Assembly: GCA_964481145.1 (NCBI GenBank)
Contig: CAYZTA010000014.1
Location: 40,908-104,907, forward strand
DNA from: Sandaracinus sp964481145
GTDB taxonomy: Bacteria; Myxococcota_A; Polyangia; Polyangiales; Sandaracinaceae
Reading direction: 5' to 3'
DNA length: 64,000 nt
Shown here: piece by piece, positions 38,101 to 45,348 of the stretch
Layout: every line of letters starts with the position of its first letter
Numbering within the stretch: position 1 is the stretch's first letter
The notes under the pieces: model-generated
The model's database searches: none
The model's input: the letters and a program-made list of their open reading frames with translations, nothing else
What the model was told of the DNA's origin: nothing
Program-made: the position numbers and the translations under genes

Positions 38101-38297
38101 GTGACCCATCGCTCGACTTCTTCGGGGGTGAGCCCAGGAGCGTTCGTGAGCACGATGACTTGCTGCCCCGTCACGTCGGGCAACGCATCGAAGCGCATCC
38201 GCTGCGTGGCCAAAGCACCCAGCACCACCAAGACGCCGGTCGCGATCAGTACGGCACGGCGCTTTGCGATCGCGTATGCCACGAGCCCCTCGATCAC
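35199..38297 (-). CDS. CzcA/CusA-type RND efflux pump
   Basis: The 1032-residue inner-membrane pump of a tripartite heavy-metal efflux system. It starts VIEGLVAYAIAKRRAVLIATGVLVVLGALA (first membrane helix), then the large periplasmic loop (DALPDVTGQQVIVLTNAPGLTPEEVERWVTRPLE), the helix group with SLSEGGFLVVVVLFAMLGSLRAG, a second periplasmic loop, and the last helices (IGFIALSGIAVLNGVVLMSRI). This is typical of the HME-RND subfamily that exports Cu, Ag, Zn, Co or Cd; the metal is not decided here. The GTG at 38297 overlaps the adaptor's stop (GTGA). Confidence 0.92.
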   Translation of the reverse strand: MIEGLVAYAIAKRRAVLIATGVLVVLGALATQRMRFDALPDVTGQQVIVLTNAPGLTPEEVERWVTRPLEISLGGMPHLERTRSVSRYGLSAITILFEDSTDIYRARQLVAERIAIAAEQMPESAHPPELGPMTGGLGEIYQFTISSPLRTPAELLEIAQLRIAPILRAAPGVVEVNTWGGARRTLDIVGDPLRMAGRRVSLDVLQDAATRSIGTVAGATLPAGPSHVLLRGMALPESAGELANTVVHIDPSDRTEVVRLSDVANVAWGTEPRIGAATQNGGGETVYIMVQMLAHENALEVLRHVHARMDDVRRALPSDVVVMEVYDRSDLVYATLHTVAKSLSEGGFLVVVVLFAMLGSLRAGVLVALVIPLSMLGAVIGMVFFGVPGNLMSLGALDFGLLVDGAVVVVESVFHHFQEAKTDERKIDEQVTEVSRGVARPVFYSVLVILLVYTPILALSGVEGKMYRPMAITVVMALSFALVLALTFIPAAVATFLRKEHVPLRAPLLVRWAERAYFPLLAIAMRRPVLVIALALGLVLVGARLFATAGTAFVPHLDEGDLVIQTTLAPDVSIETAIGEATRIERAILAASDQVVGVASRIGSPAVATDVMGIEMADVFVSLRPRSEWPKGVGLDDVIVDLRTAIQRDVPGAALSFTQPIQMRFNELVGGAVTDVALVYEGDDLDTLQRLAQRSAAILRGIEGALDVRVAAPPEVSLASVRPRALEGAIVGLRPADVLDITASLRAGIHAGDTWQGPIRIPVRILLSGGTSAFTVDDVSIPMPNGVLVPLSRVAQIETRGSPALVSHENGSRRIVIGFNVRGRDLGSVVGDAEAAIERAIDMPRGYLRSWGGQYESFESAKQRLAIIVPLVLVAILVLLYRVFGRVRPVLVIFMNVPFAAVGGIIALSLRDLPISVSSAIGFIALSGIAVLNGVVLMSRILAEEAAGHESYEAAERAAKSRLRPVLMTALVASLGFVPMMLATGVGAEVQRPLATVVVGGLITSTWLTLLVVPTLYPRIARVGKRSHRGHV

Positions 38298-39376
38298 TCG
38301 TCCACCTCCGGACCGCGCAGCAGCACCGAGACATCCGTCGCGATCGAATCTCCGATGGACAGCTGCCACTCGCCCAGCGCTTCGACGAGCGCGCTCGCAC
38401 CGCCACTTGCAAGGACGGAGATGCGCACGCGTTCATTGCCAGTATCGGTTCGCCGAACGACGAATGGCCCCTCTCGATCATGGGTGATCGCATTCGCCGA
38501 AATCTCGACCACACCCGCTCGCGTCACATGAATCTGCAACGTTCCCCGTAATCCATCGGGCAACTCAATCGGCTCGTTCGGCGCAATCCACGTAATCCGC
38601 GTGCCGTCGTTGGGGTCGATCGCGGTGGCGTCGACTCGAGCGCGCAACGCAATCGGCGGAAGGCCCAATGGAACGAAGAAAAGCTCGGCGCCCTCAGGGA
38701 GAGGCCGCGTGAGGCGCGCCTCGATCCGCGCGGGGGCAAGTCCGATGACGACGACCAAGGGGGGGCCCGTCACATCACGCACCTCGCCGAGGTGTGCGTC
38801 GATTTCTCGAACGACTCCTGCGATCGGCGATTCGAGCGAAGTGCGGCCGGCTCGAAGCGCGGCTTGGGCTCTCGCAGGACCTATCCCCGCAGCTTGCAAG
38901 ACCGCCAACGCCCGCGCTCGTTCGACGTTGAGATCGGCGAGACTCGTCGCTTGTTCGAAGACGCGGTTTTCTTCGACGAGTCCTTGGTCGCGCAATGTTT
39001 GGAGCTGACTCTGACGTCCTCTTCGAAGCGATATTTGTTCTCTGCTGGCAATCCACACCGCGGCTGCATCGAGCACCTCGGGCATCGTGACCTCGAGCAG
39101 CACATCGCCCACGCGCACCGTCTGCCCAGGGGCGACGGCAATCGACATCACACGCGCCGAAAAGGGCGCCGCTATCCGCGCTTCCGACGTGGGGCCTGCC
39201 ACCACACGAGCCGGCGCCTCCAAGAGCGAACGATCGGTGGGCGCACGCACCGTTTCCCAGCGCGTGGATGCACTCGGAGCTCCGCGAGGATCTGGCTCTT
39301 GTCGCGCATGGGCGTTTCCCTCCTGACCACATGACGAGAAGAAGAGCAGCACACCCACGAACATCTTCGGGCTCAC
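38294..39376 (-). CDS. RND periplasmic adaptor (membrane fusion) lipoprotein
   Basis: A 360-residue adaptor linking the RND pump to the outer-membrane channel. A short signal with lipobox FFSSC precedes TSEARIAAPFSARVMSIAVAPGQTVRVGDVLLEVTMPEV, the biotinyl-lipoyl-like half motif. A helical hairpin follows (ISLRRGRQSQLQTLRDQGLVEE...LNVERARALAVLQAAGI), then the second lipoyl half (SLESPIAGVVREIDAHLGEV) and beta-barrel segments. GTG at 39376 overlaps the channel gene's stop as GTGA; ATG at 39364 is an alternative. The three genes form one operon. Confidence 0.88.
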   Translation of the reverse strand: MSPKMFVGVLLFFSSCGQEGNAHARQEPDPRGAPSASTRWETVRAPTDRSLLEAPARVVAGPTSEARIAAPFSARVMSIAVAPGQTVRVGDVLLEVTMPEVLDAAAVWIASREQISLRRGRQSQLQTLRDQGLVEENRVFEQATSLADLNVERARALAVLQAAGIGPARAQAALRAGRTSLESPIAGVVREIDAHLGEVRDVTGPPLVVVIGLAPARIEARLTRPLPEGAELFFVPLGLPPIALRARVDATAIDPNDGTRITWIAPNEPIELPDGLRGTLQIHVTRAGVVEISANAITHDREGPFVVRRTDTGNERVRISVLASGGASALVEALGEWQLSIGDSIATDVSVLLRGPEVDE

Positions 39377-40632
39377 CGCGCCCCTCCGCCCCGCGCTCTC
39401 TCTGCGAGCATCAGCCACGCGCGGAGCTCCGCCCAAAGCCGCGCGCCTTCGAGCTGATTCAACTGAATCTGCGCAGCCACGCGACGTCGTTGGGCCTCGA
39501 TTCGGAGGACCGCTGTGATCTCTCCGGCTCGAAGCTGCGCTTCTCGTTGAACGACCAACCGTTCGAGTGAAGGGACGATCGAGGTTCGGAGCACGCGCTC
39601 TTGTGCGCGCGTGTGCACGACTTCGTGTGTGATCGCGACCGCATCTCGCCGCGCCGTGAGAATGCGTTCCTCACGCTCACCGTCCAACCGTTCTGCCTCG
39701 GCCCGCACGATCGAGCGCTCTCGCGCAAACAAATCAGCCGCTGGGATTCCGAAATTCAACTGCCCAAAGACCATGAAACCATCAGGCGCTTCGCGGTACA
39801 GCTGAACCCCGGTCTGCATCGTCGGCCCCGAGGCCGCTGCGAGTTCGACATCTCGCGCCCGCTGCGCAACCGCGGCCAATCGTGCGGCCTGGATCGCAGG
39901 GAGCCCTTCGACATCGAGCAAGCGCGCCTCGAGCTCGTCATGGCCGGGCACCTCGGGGGAGGGGCGCGCACCTGCCGTTCGTAGTCTCTCGTCCACTGGC
40001 ATCCCCATCGCGTTGGCCAACGCGAGTGCACTCGATAGGCGCTCTCCCTCGGCCAGCAGCACCCGAAATTCCGCCTCCCCCTCGAAGGCAAGCGCCTCAG
40101 CCACGTCCGCAACCGTCATGACTCCGGCATCCGCCGAGCGCTCGATCCGCTCTCGCATGAGCGTCGCCAAGCTCGCTTCGGCACGAACGAGGGTCACTTG
40201 CTGCTCCAACACGGAGAGCTCGACCCAAGCACGCGCAGCGTCGAGTCGCCTTTCGAGCGCTGTGGCGCGAACTTCGGCCATGAGCGCTTGGCGTTCTTCT
40301 CCTGCCGCCTGACGACGCGCGCCTCCGAGCCCCGAAAGACTCCAACCTTGCACGACTCCAAACTGTCCTTCGAATCCGCGCTCTGCTTCACGAAGGACAC
40401 GCGCCCCAGGCATGAGTTGGAGCTCCGTGGGGGCAGTGATCACCTCGGAGATTCGCTCATCCCCCTCTGCACGCGCACGGATCGCACGCTCGGCGGCTCG
40501 CACTTCGGGCCTCTCTTCCGAAAGTGCGAGCGCCTGGTCGAACGTGATCTCCGGCTGAGCGAGCGCGGAACGCACGGACAGCCAAAGCAGGATGGCTGGA
40601 ACCAAAACCGAAATCGCGAGCCGCCGAGCCAT
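39373..40632 (-). CDS. TolC/CusC-type outer-membrane efflux channel
   Basis: A 419-residue outer-membrane factor. The signal peptide ends around SVRSALAQ; then come the two repeated helical halves of the TolC family, visible as EITFDQALALSEERPEVRAAERAI, LDAARAWVELSVLEQQVTLVRAE, and in the second half DLFARERSIVRAEAERLDGEREERI and RRVAAQIQLNQLEGARLWAELR. It is the first gene of the efflux operon. A perfect 12-bp-arm palindrome at 40675-40700 lies 43 bases upstream of its start. Confidence 0.88.
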   Translation of the reverse strand: MARRLAISVLVPAILLWLSVRSALAQPEITFDQALALSEERPEVRAAERAIRARAEGDERISEVITAPTELQLMPGARVLREAERGFEGQFGVVQGWSLSGLGGARRQAAGEERQALMAEVRATALERRLDAARAWVELSVLEQQVTLVRAEASLATLMRERIERSADAGVMTVADVAEALAFEGEAEFRVLLAEGERLSSALALANAMGMPVDERLRTAGARPSPEVPGHDELEARLLDVEGLPAIQAARLAAVAQRARDVELAAASGPTMQTGVQLYREAPDGFMVFGQLNFGIPAADLFARERSIVRAEAERLDGEREERILTARRDAVAITHEVVHTRAQERVLRTSIVPSLERLVVQREAQLRAGEITAVLRIEAQRRRVAAQIQLNQLEGARLWAELRAWLMLAERARGGGAR

Positions 40633-40674
40633 GTTTCGAGAGCTATGCCCCGATGCGCGCGCTGCGCATTGAAA

Positions 40675-40700
40675 CCATTCTGAGAATGTTCTCAGAATGG
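40675..40700. promoter_or_regulatory. 12-bp inverted repeat, candidate operator of efflux operon
   Basis: CCATTCTGAGAA-TG-TTCTCAGAATGG is perfectly symmetric. It lies between the metallothionein-like gene (ending 40725) and the efflux operon (starting 40632), both on the minus strand. The symmetry and A/T content suit a dimeric regulator site. It could instead be a terminator for the upstream gene, but only TTTC follows on the minus strand. Confidence 0.5.
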
Positions 40701-40724
40701 CCGGTCTCCATCCGCAAGCAGCGC

Positions 40725-40988
40725 TCAGCTAGGTGCGTGTTCGGCGCGGTCGACAATCATCACTTGACCATGCTCTCGCGCGCAATGCGCGCAACAATAC
40801 ATGAGGTCACGTGCTTCGACCCCATGGCCGAGAATGCGACATTCACAATGTTCGCACGTCGGTGCGAGCGCATGAATGGCGCACTCGAAACAATCGAAGA
40901 CGTGCGCAACGCCGCTGACCTCGACCGTGAACGCCTTGTCGTATTCGTTGCCACACGTCTCACAGCGACGCTCCTCGATCTTCGCCAT
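40725..40988 (-). CDS. metallothionein-like / zinc-ribbon protein
   Basis: A small 87-residue cytoplasmic protein rich in Cys and His. An N-terminal CETCG...FDCFEC ribbon is followed by CEHCECRILGHGVEARDLMYCCAHCAREHG, which resembles the Cys-rich metal-binding segment of bacterial metallothioneins. It would bind Zn, Cu or Cd. It has a clear AGGAGG site. Placed directly upstream of the RND metal-efflux operon and in the same direction, it fits a shared metal-handling role; this is inference. Confidence 0.75.
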   Translation of the reverse strand: MAKIEERRCETCGNEYDKAFTVEVSGVAHVFDCFECAIHALAPTCEHCECRILGHGVEARDLMYCCAHCAREHGQVMIVDRAEHAPS

Positions 40989-41283
40989 AGGATAGCCTCC
41001 TCGGCCCGGGAATGAGGCAATGCGCGTACCGAGAGTTGATTGACCTCAAAAGAGCGCATGCAGCTGGTTCCAAAGACGATGATGCGCTCGGAGTGTGACC
41101 GTATTGCGAATCTCTGAGCACGTCGTGGCGACCTCGCACTCACCGCTTCAAGGGACACCTCGTGACCACCTTGAGCGCTCATCGATCAACCGAACCATGA
41201 CTCGACAGCGATTCCGCGGAACTGCGTGAGATCTCGGACGTTCGCTATCAGGGAATTCCCCTACATCGAACCCACGCTCCTTG

Positions 41284-41970
41284 TTATAGGTTGCGCCGCG
41301 TGGGGGCGTTGCCCCGCGGGTCTTTGCGCTGGCATGCGAAGAGGAGAGCGGGGCTGATGCGTGCGAGTCTCCGACCACTCGTGAATAAATAAAGCGGACC
41401 GAGTGGATATCGGATCATGCCCAGCTCATCCACCACACGAAGTGGCGCGCGCCCGAGTCGCGCGCGCCATGCGTGGCGCGGCCATTTGTGGATATGCGTG
41501 GGATCGCGATCCAACAACCGAACGAGAGGCCCCAACGGACCATCGTAGACCGGTACGCTCACGAAGAGAAAACCACCCGGCCGCAAGAGCGTGATGAGAT
41601 GTGTGAGGTAATCATCTAGATCCGGCAGATGCTCGAGCACGTCGAGCGCCACCACCGCGTCGAAATCATCGCGTGGAAGATCGAGCGAACGAACATCTCC
41701 AGCGCGAAATTCGAGATGGGAATGACCAAAGCGCTTGCGCGCGCTCGCGATCACTTCGGATGAAAGATCCGTTGCGATCACCTCATGGTCTCTCGCAAAG
41801 GCCGATGCGAACATCCCATACGCGCACCCCACCTCGAGCAAGCGTCCGGTGGGCACGAAGCGCCGTACGAAATCGGCGTACGCGCGAACCTTGCGGTCCG
41901 GTGTGCTGCGATCGTAATCGCCGTACGCCTGGTCAAAATAAGATGGATCGAAGTTGTGTGATGTGCTCAT
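41284..41970 (-). CDS. class I SAM-dependent methyltransferase
   Basis: A 228-residue methyltransferase with unknown substrate. RLLEVGCAYGMFASAF is motif I (SAM-binding ExGxxxG-like), EVIATDLSSEVIASARKRF motif II, LEFRAGDVRSLDLPRDDFDAVVALDVLEHLPD motif III/IV, and LRPGGFLFVSVPVYD the following strand. The N-terminus (FDPSYFDQAYGDYD) and the tail PTHIHKW are typical of UbiE/glycan-type methyltransferases. It is a single gene. The 295 bases between it and the metallothionein-like gene show no further gene. Confidence 0.9.
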   Translation of the reverse strand: MSTSHNFDPSYFDQAYGDYDRSTPDRKVRAYADFVRRFVPTGRLLEVGCAYGMFASAFARDHEVIATDLSSEVIASARKRFGHSHLEFRAGDVRSLDLPRDDFDAVVALDVLEHLPDLDDYLTHLITLLRPGGFLFVSVPVYDGPLGPLVRLLDRDPTHIHKWPRHAWRARLGRAPLRVVDELGMIRYPLGPLYLFTSGRRLARISPALLFACQRKDPRGNAPTRRNL

Positions 41971-42148
41971 CGCAATGCCAAGTAGAACAAGCTTTCAACA
42001 TCACCCGTGAAAGCGCTCGAACGTTACGATAAATCGAGGTCGGAGCAACGAAAAACAGGGCACCTTGGGCAACCCGCCCACGCAAGCTCAAAGTCCATGC
42101 AAGCATTTCCGGTATAGGAACTAGGATGCCATTTGCGATAGGAGCCGT

Positions 42149-43345
42149 ATGTGGAGCGCGAATTCCGACGACAATTTGTCAACGCTAGGAGCAAGCAACG
42201 ATACGGCGGCGTGCGCCGTTTTTCGTCGAACCCTCGTCGGGCTCTGCTTGACCTGTGTGGTTGCATGCTCTGATCCATCGACGAGCGACGATGGTGGAGT
42301 GCGTGCCGAAGCATCTGCCACGCTCAATCGTGATGCGGGACTGCTTGAGACACCACCCGGCACGCTTGCGCTTCGCGTCGACCAAGCCCGCCAATCATAT
42401 GGCGAAGGAGGAGTCGATTATCTCGAGCTTTCGGTCAGCCTCGCAAACGGTGAACATGCCGAAGCCGTCTATTTCAATCCGGTGTACTTCAAACTGCAAC
42501 TCCGAAGCGGCTTGCTGCGAAGCCCCGAACTACAACGAGAAGGAACTCGTTTGCGTTGGGTCGACGGCGTGACGCCGAGACTCACTGATTCACTCGCAGG
42601 GGGTGCGTCGTTCACCGGATGGCCACTCCGCTTCGATATCGATACTCGCACGGAGCAAGTCGAAGCGCTGATCATCGAGGTGCCCAATAGCACATCGCTG
42701 ATGATGCGTAGGGCGGTTGCGCCAGTGGCAATCGAGCCGTGTACGCTCTGCTCTGGCGAGTGCACCTATCTCGATCGCGATATCAGACACTGTGGTTCGT
42801 GTGGCTATGGCAATGTCTCGCCAGATGGAGGAATCGAGTGCAATGGGGGTGTCCCGGCGTGTGCATGGGGCGCGCTTTGCGAAAATGAGACGGGCAGTCC
42901 GTACTGTGCCGATCTCGCGGTCAGTCGCACGGATTGTGGAGAGTGCGGTCGTACCGTCGCTTATAACGGCCAGTGTATCGAGGGAGTTCCAACCTGCGAT
43001 GAGGGGGGAGTTCAGTGCGGTCAAGTGTGCGTCGATACAAGCACCCATCCCGAGAACTGCGGCGCATGCGGTCGAACATGCGGCACACTCGAATTCTGCA
43101 GCAACTCGAGTTGCCGACCAATGGTGTCTGTCGATACGCGAGCCAGCAGCTGCTACCAATTCTGCGCCGCGCGCGGAATGACATGCCAGGAGGGACTGCG
43201 CAATCGGTACGTAGCCTTTGCTGGAGGTGGCTGTCCGCCGCCCGGCGGATACTACCCCGATACAAGATGCACAGATGAGATCTCGACATCACAGTATTGT
43301 GATGGACGTTATGGTTATCTGCAGGTGTCTTGCGCTTGTGAGTAA
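42149..43345 (+). CDS. Cys-rich lipoprotein with CGACGRTC repeats
   Basis: A 398-residue exported protein. A long signal with lipobox CVVAC is followed by a DPSTSDDGG tether, then a beta domain (LALRVDQARQSYGEGGVDYLELSVSLANG). A Cys-rich region from about residue 195 contains the myxobacterial pattern CGACGRTC and related CGSCGYG and CGECGRTV units. The C-terminus (YQFCAARGMTC...QVSCACE) is also Cys-rich. Function unknown, probably cell surface. An AGGAG site precedes the ATG. The gene stands alone and ends before a hairpin terminator. Confidence 0.8.
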   Translation: MWSANSDDNLSTLGASNDTAACAVFRRTLVGLCLTCVVACSDPSTSDDGGVRAEASATLNRDAGLLETPPGTLALRVDQARQSYGEGGVDYLELSVSLANGEHAEAVYFNPVYFKLQLRSGLLRSPELQREGTRLRWVDGVTPRLTDSLAGGASFTGWPLRFDIDTRTEQVEALIIEVPNSTSLMMRRAVAPVAIEPCTLCSGECTYLDRDIRHCGSCGYGNVSPDGGIECNGGVPACAWGALCENETGSPYCADLAVSRTDCGECGRTVAYNGQCIEGVPTCDEGGVQCGQVCVDTSTHPENCGACGRTCGTLEFCSNSSCRPMVSVDTRASSCYQFCAARGMTCQEGLRNRYVAFAGGGCPPPGGYYPDTRCTDEISTSQYCDGRYGYLQVSCACE

Positions 43346-43362
43346 CCGTCTTTTCTTCTATA

Positions 43363-43401
43363 AGCGGCAGACGATCCGAACGATTCAGATCGTTTGCCGC
43401 T
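43363..43401 (+). terminator. hairpin after Cys-rich lipoprotein
   Basis: AGCGGCAGACGATC pairs with GATCGTTTGCCGCT (14 bp with one G-U pair) around an 11-base loop, 18 bases after the stop. The tail is CTGTTGAACC, not T-rich, so it may be factor-assisted or serve as RNA stabiliser. Confidence 0.5.
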
Positions 43402-43500
43402 CTGTTGAACCAGACTCGAGAATTGGCCATTGACCGTTCGGATCTAAGAAGATGATTGGTTGTGAGCAGCCATCGCCGCAGCACAACAGTCCGCTTCCCC

Positions 43501-45348
43501 TCACGAGGAATCGCGGTTCGTGATCCGATCTCGAACGAGAGAGAGATCGTCGGGCAGAGGCGCCTCCAAGCTGCAAAGACCGGCGGCGTGCGGTGGTGTC
43601 CACTCGAGATGTGCGCGATGTAAAAAAGGGCGATCGAGGGCGGCTCGCTCCCAGAGATGACGATTGCTCGGGGCGTGACCGTAGTGTGAGTCCCCGAGCA
43701 CATCGTGACGCGCCGACGCAAAATGACGGCGCGCTCGATGCGGATCCGTGAGGCTCGGAGTGAAGGACACGAAGGAATGTCCGCCCCACACGGCACGTCG
43801 CACGAAGCGCGTTTCCGATTCGGCCACACGTCCACGCGCATCGCGACGCAAGGTCCCCTTGCGATGCGTGATCCCACGCACCAGTGCAATGTCGGTCACC
43901 GTGGCCCGGCGGAGCGCTTCTTCGATCGAAGGGACGTCGTGCGGGTGACGCGCGAGGACGACGATCCCACTCGCATCCGCGTCCAGCGAAAGGACCGGAA
44001 CCGCATCTTCGGCACCGGAAACCCTACGAACGCGGGCGAGCGTCTCTGGCTCGACTGGCTCATGAGGATCTTTGTCGACCACGATCGTGACCTCGTCCTC
44101 ATAAAGGATACGAGGGGGCGGAATCGGAGCACGCTCGAGCACGACGAGCGTCTCGACATGAGCCGTCATCGGCATCAAATCGAATGGCAATATTCGTCTC
44201 GCCGAAATGCCAAGGCGCGCGAAGTGCGCCAGATCGCGCGCGAGTGTCTCGGGATCACACGAGATGTACATGACACGAGATGGCTCGAGACGGGCGATGC
44301 CGATTCGCATCTCGGGAGAAAGACCACGACGGGGAGGATCGACGATCGCCGCATGAAACCGCTCCCTCTTGGCGAGGAGCTCAGCCATCGCCACTCCAGC
44401 ATCCGCCGCTCGAATCGATAGACCAGCGATCTGTTGCGCTTCGGCTGCGCGACGCGCCCGCTCGATCGAAGGCGCGAACGCCTCGACGGCATGCACAAGG
44501 ATCCCAGACGCAGAAAGACGCAACGCGAGCGCTCCGGACCCTGCAAAAAGCTCGAGTACTCGGAGGCCCCCTTCACGTGGCTCGAGATCGCGTAACGCAT
44601 GCACGATCTCGTCATGCATCGCAGCGGCTGTGCCTCGATGGGCTTGAACGAAAGAGCCATGCGTGGCGATCGCAAAAGGCGCTGTTCCGTCGATGCGATC
44701 GGGCAATTCGGAAGGTCCCCACGCCACGAACGTCTCCGATCCAAGGACTTGCGGCCCATGTCCACGCCAGTTGATCGCAATCGATGCAACATGGGGGCAC
44801 GCGTTCCGAACCGCGGCAATTGCCGCCTCGAGCATTGGCTCTCGCAGAGTTCGCTCTCGTCGAAGCACGATCGTCAGCATCACGCGGGCTCGCCCATCAC
44901 GCACCTCACGCAAATCGAATGCTTCGAGTGCTCCTCCATCTTCACTCGGAACGAGCACGACCCCCGTCTCGGTCGGAGGCGTGATGAGCAAGCTCCGCAA
45001 CGAGGAGGATGTTGCGGCAATCACATCGGTGAGCACGAGACACGATGGGATATCGACGACATCGTGCGTTCCCTCGCGATAAAGCCCGAGCCGCGGACCT
45101 CGCGCCTGCGTTCGCCCTCCCACCATCAGCTTCGCGCGGGTGCGATATCCGATGAGCGGTGTGGGCTCGGGCATCTCCTCGATCGTGTGATCTCGCAGTT
45201 CGGTAAACCGCGCGATTGCGTGGCGGACCTGCGCGCCCTTCTCCGCGCGTTGCTCAGAAGGACGACGCCCCATGAGCGGACAGCCGGGACACTCATGTGC
45301 ATGCTCGCAACGAACCTGCATCTCCTCCTCTTGCAGCGACATGTTCAT
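43501..45348 (-). CDS. fused RNA methyltransferase (RlmD/TrmA-type) and pseudouridine synthase-like domain
   Basis: A 615-residue protein joining two RNA-modifying modules. Part one (1-410): the Fe-S motif C14-x5-C20-x2-C23 with C103, LELFAGSGALAL (SAM), IVDPPRRGL and YISCDPETLARDL with nucleophile Cys364 and a nearby GSFVQAHRG, as in m5U methyltransferases of the RlmD/TrmA family. Part two (415-615): RluA-like, ILYEDEVTIVVDKDPHE, LSLDADASGIVVLARH with Asp456 in the place of the catalytic Asp (HRLD is SLD), and HRARRHFASARHDVLGD. The start overlaps the stop of the upstream caspase-like gene by ATGA. Both activities look plausible; substrates are unknown. Confidence 0.88.
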   Translation of the reverse strand: MNMSLQEEEMQVRCEHAHECPGCPLMGRRPSEQRAEKGAQVRHAIARFTELRDHTIEEMPEPTPLIGYRTRAKLMVGGRTQARGPRLGLYREGTHDVVDIPSCLVLTDVIAATSSSLRSLLITPPTETGVVLVPSEDGGALEAFDLREVRDGRARVMLTIVLRRERTLREPMLEAAIAAVRNACPHVASIAINWRGHGPQVLGSETFVAWGPSELPDRIDGTAPFAIATHGSFVQAHRGTAAAMHDEIVHALRDLEPREGGLRVLELFAGSGALALRLSASGILVHAVEAFAPSIERARRAAEAQQIAGLSIRAADAGVAMAELLAKRERFHAAIVDPPRRGLSPEMRIGIARLEPSRVMYISCDPETLARDLAHFARLGISARRILPFDLMPMTAHVETLVVLERAPIPPPRILYEDEVTIVVDKDPHEPVEPETLARVRRVSGAEDAVPVLSLDADASGIVVLARHPHDVPSIEEALRRATVTDIALVRGITHRKGTLRRDARGRVAESETRFVRRAVWGGHSFVSFTPSLTDPHRARRHFASARHDVLGDSHYGHAPSNRHLWERAALDRPFLHRAHLEWTPPHAAGLCSLEAPLPDDLSLVRDRITNRDSS

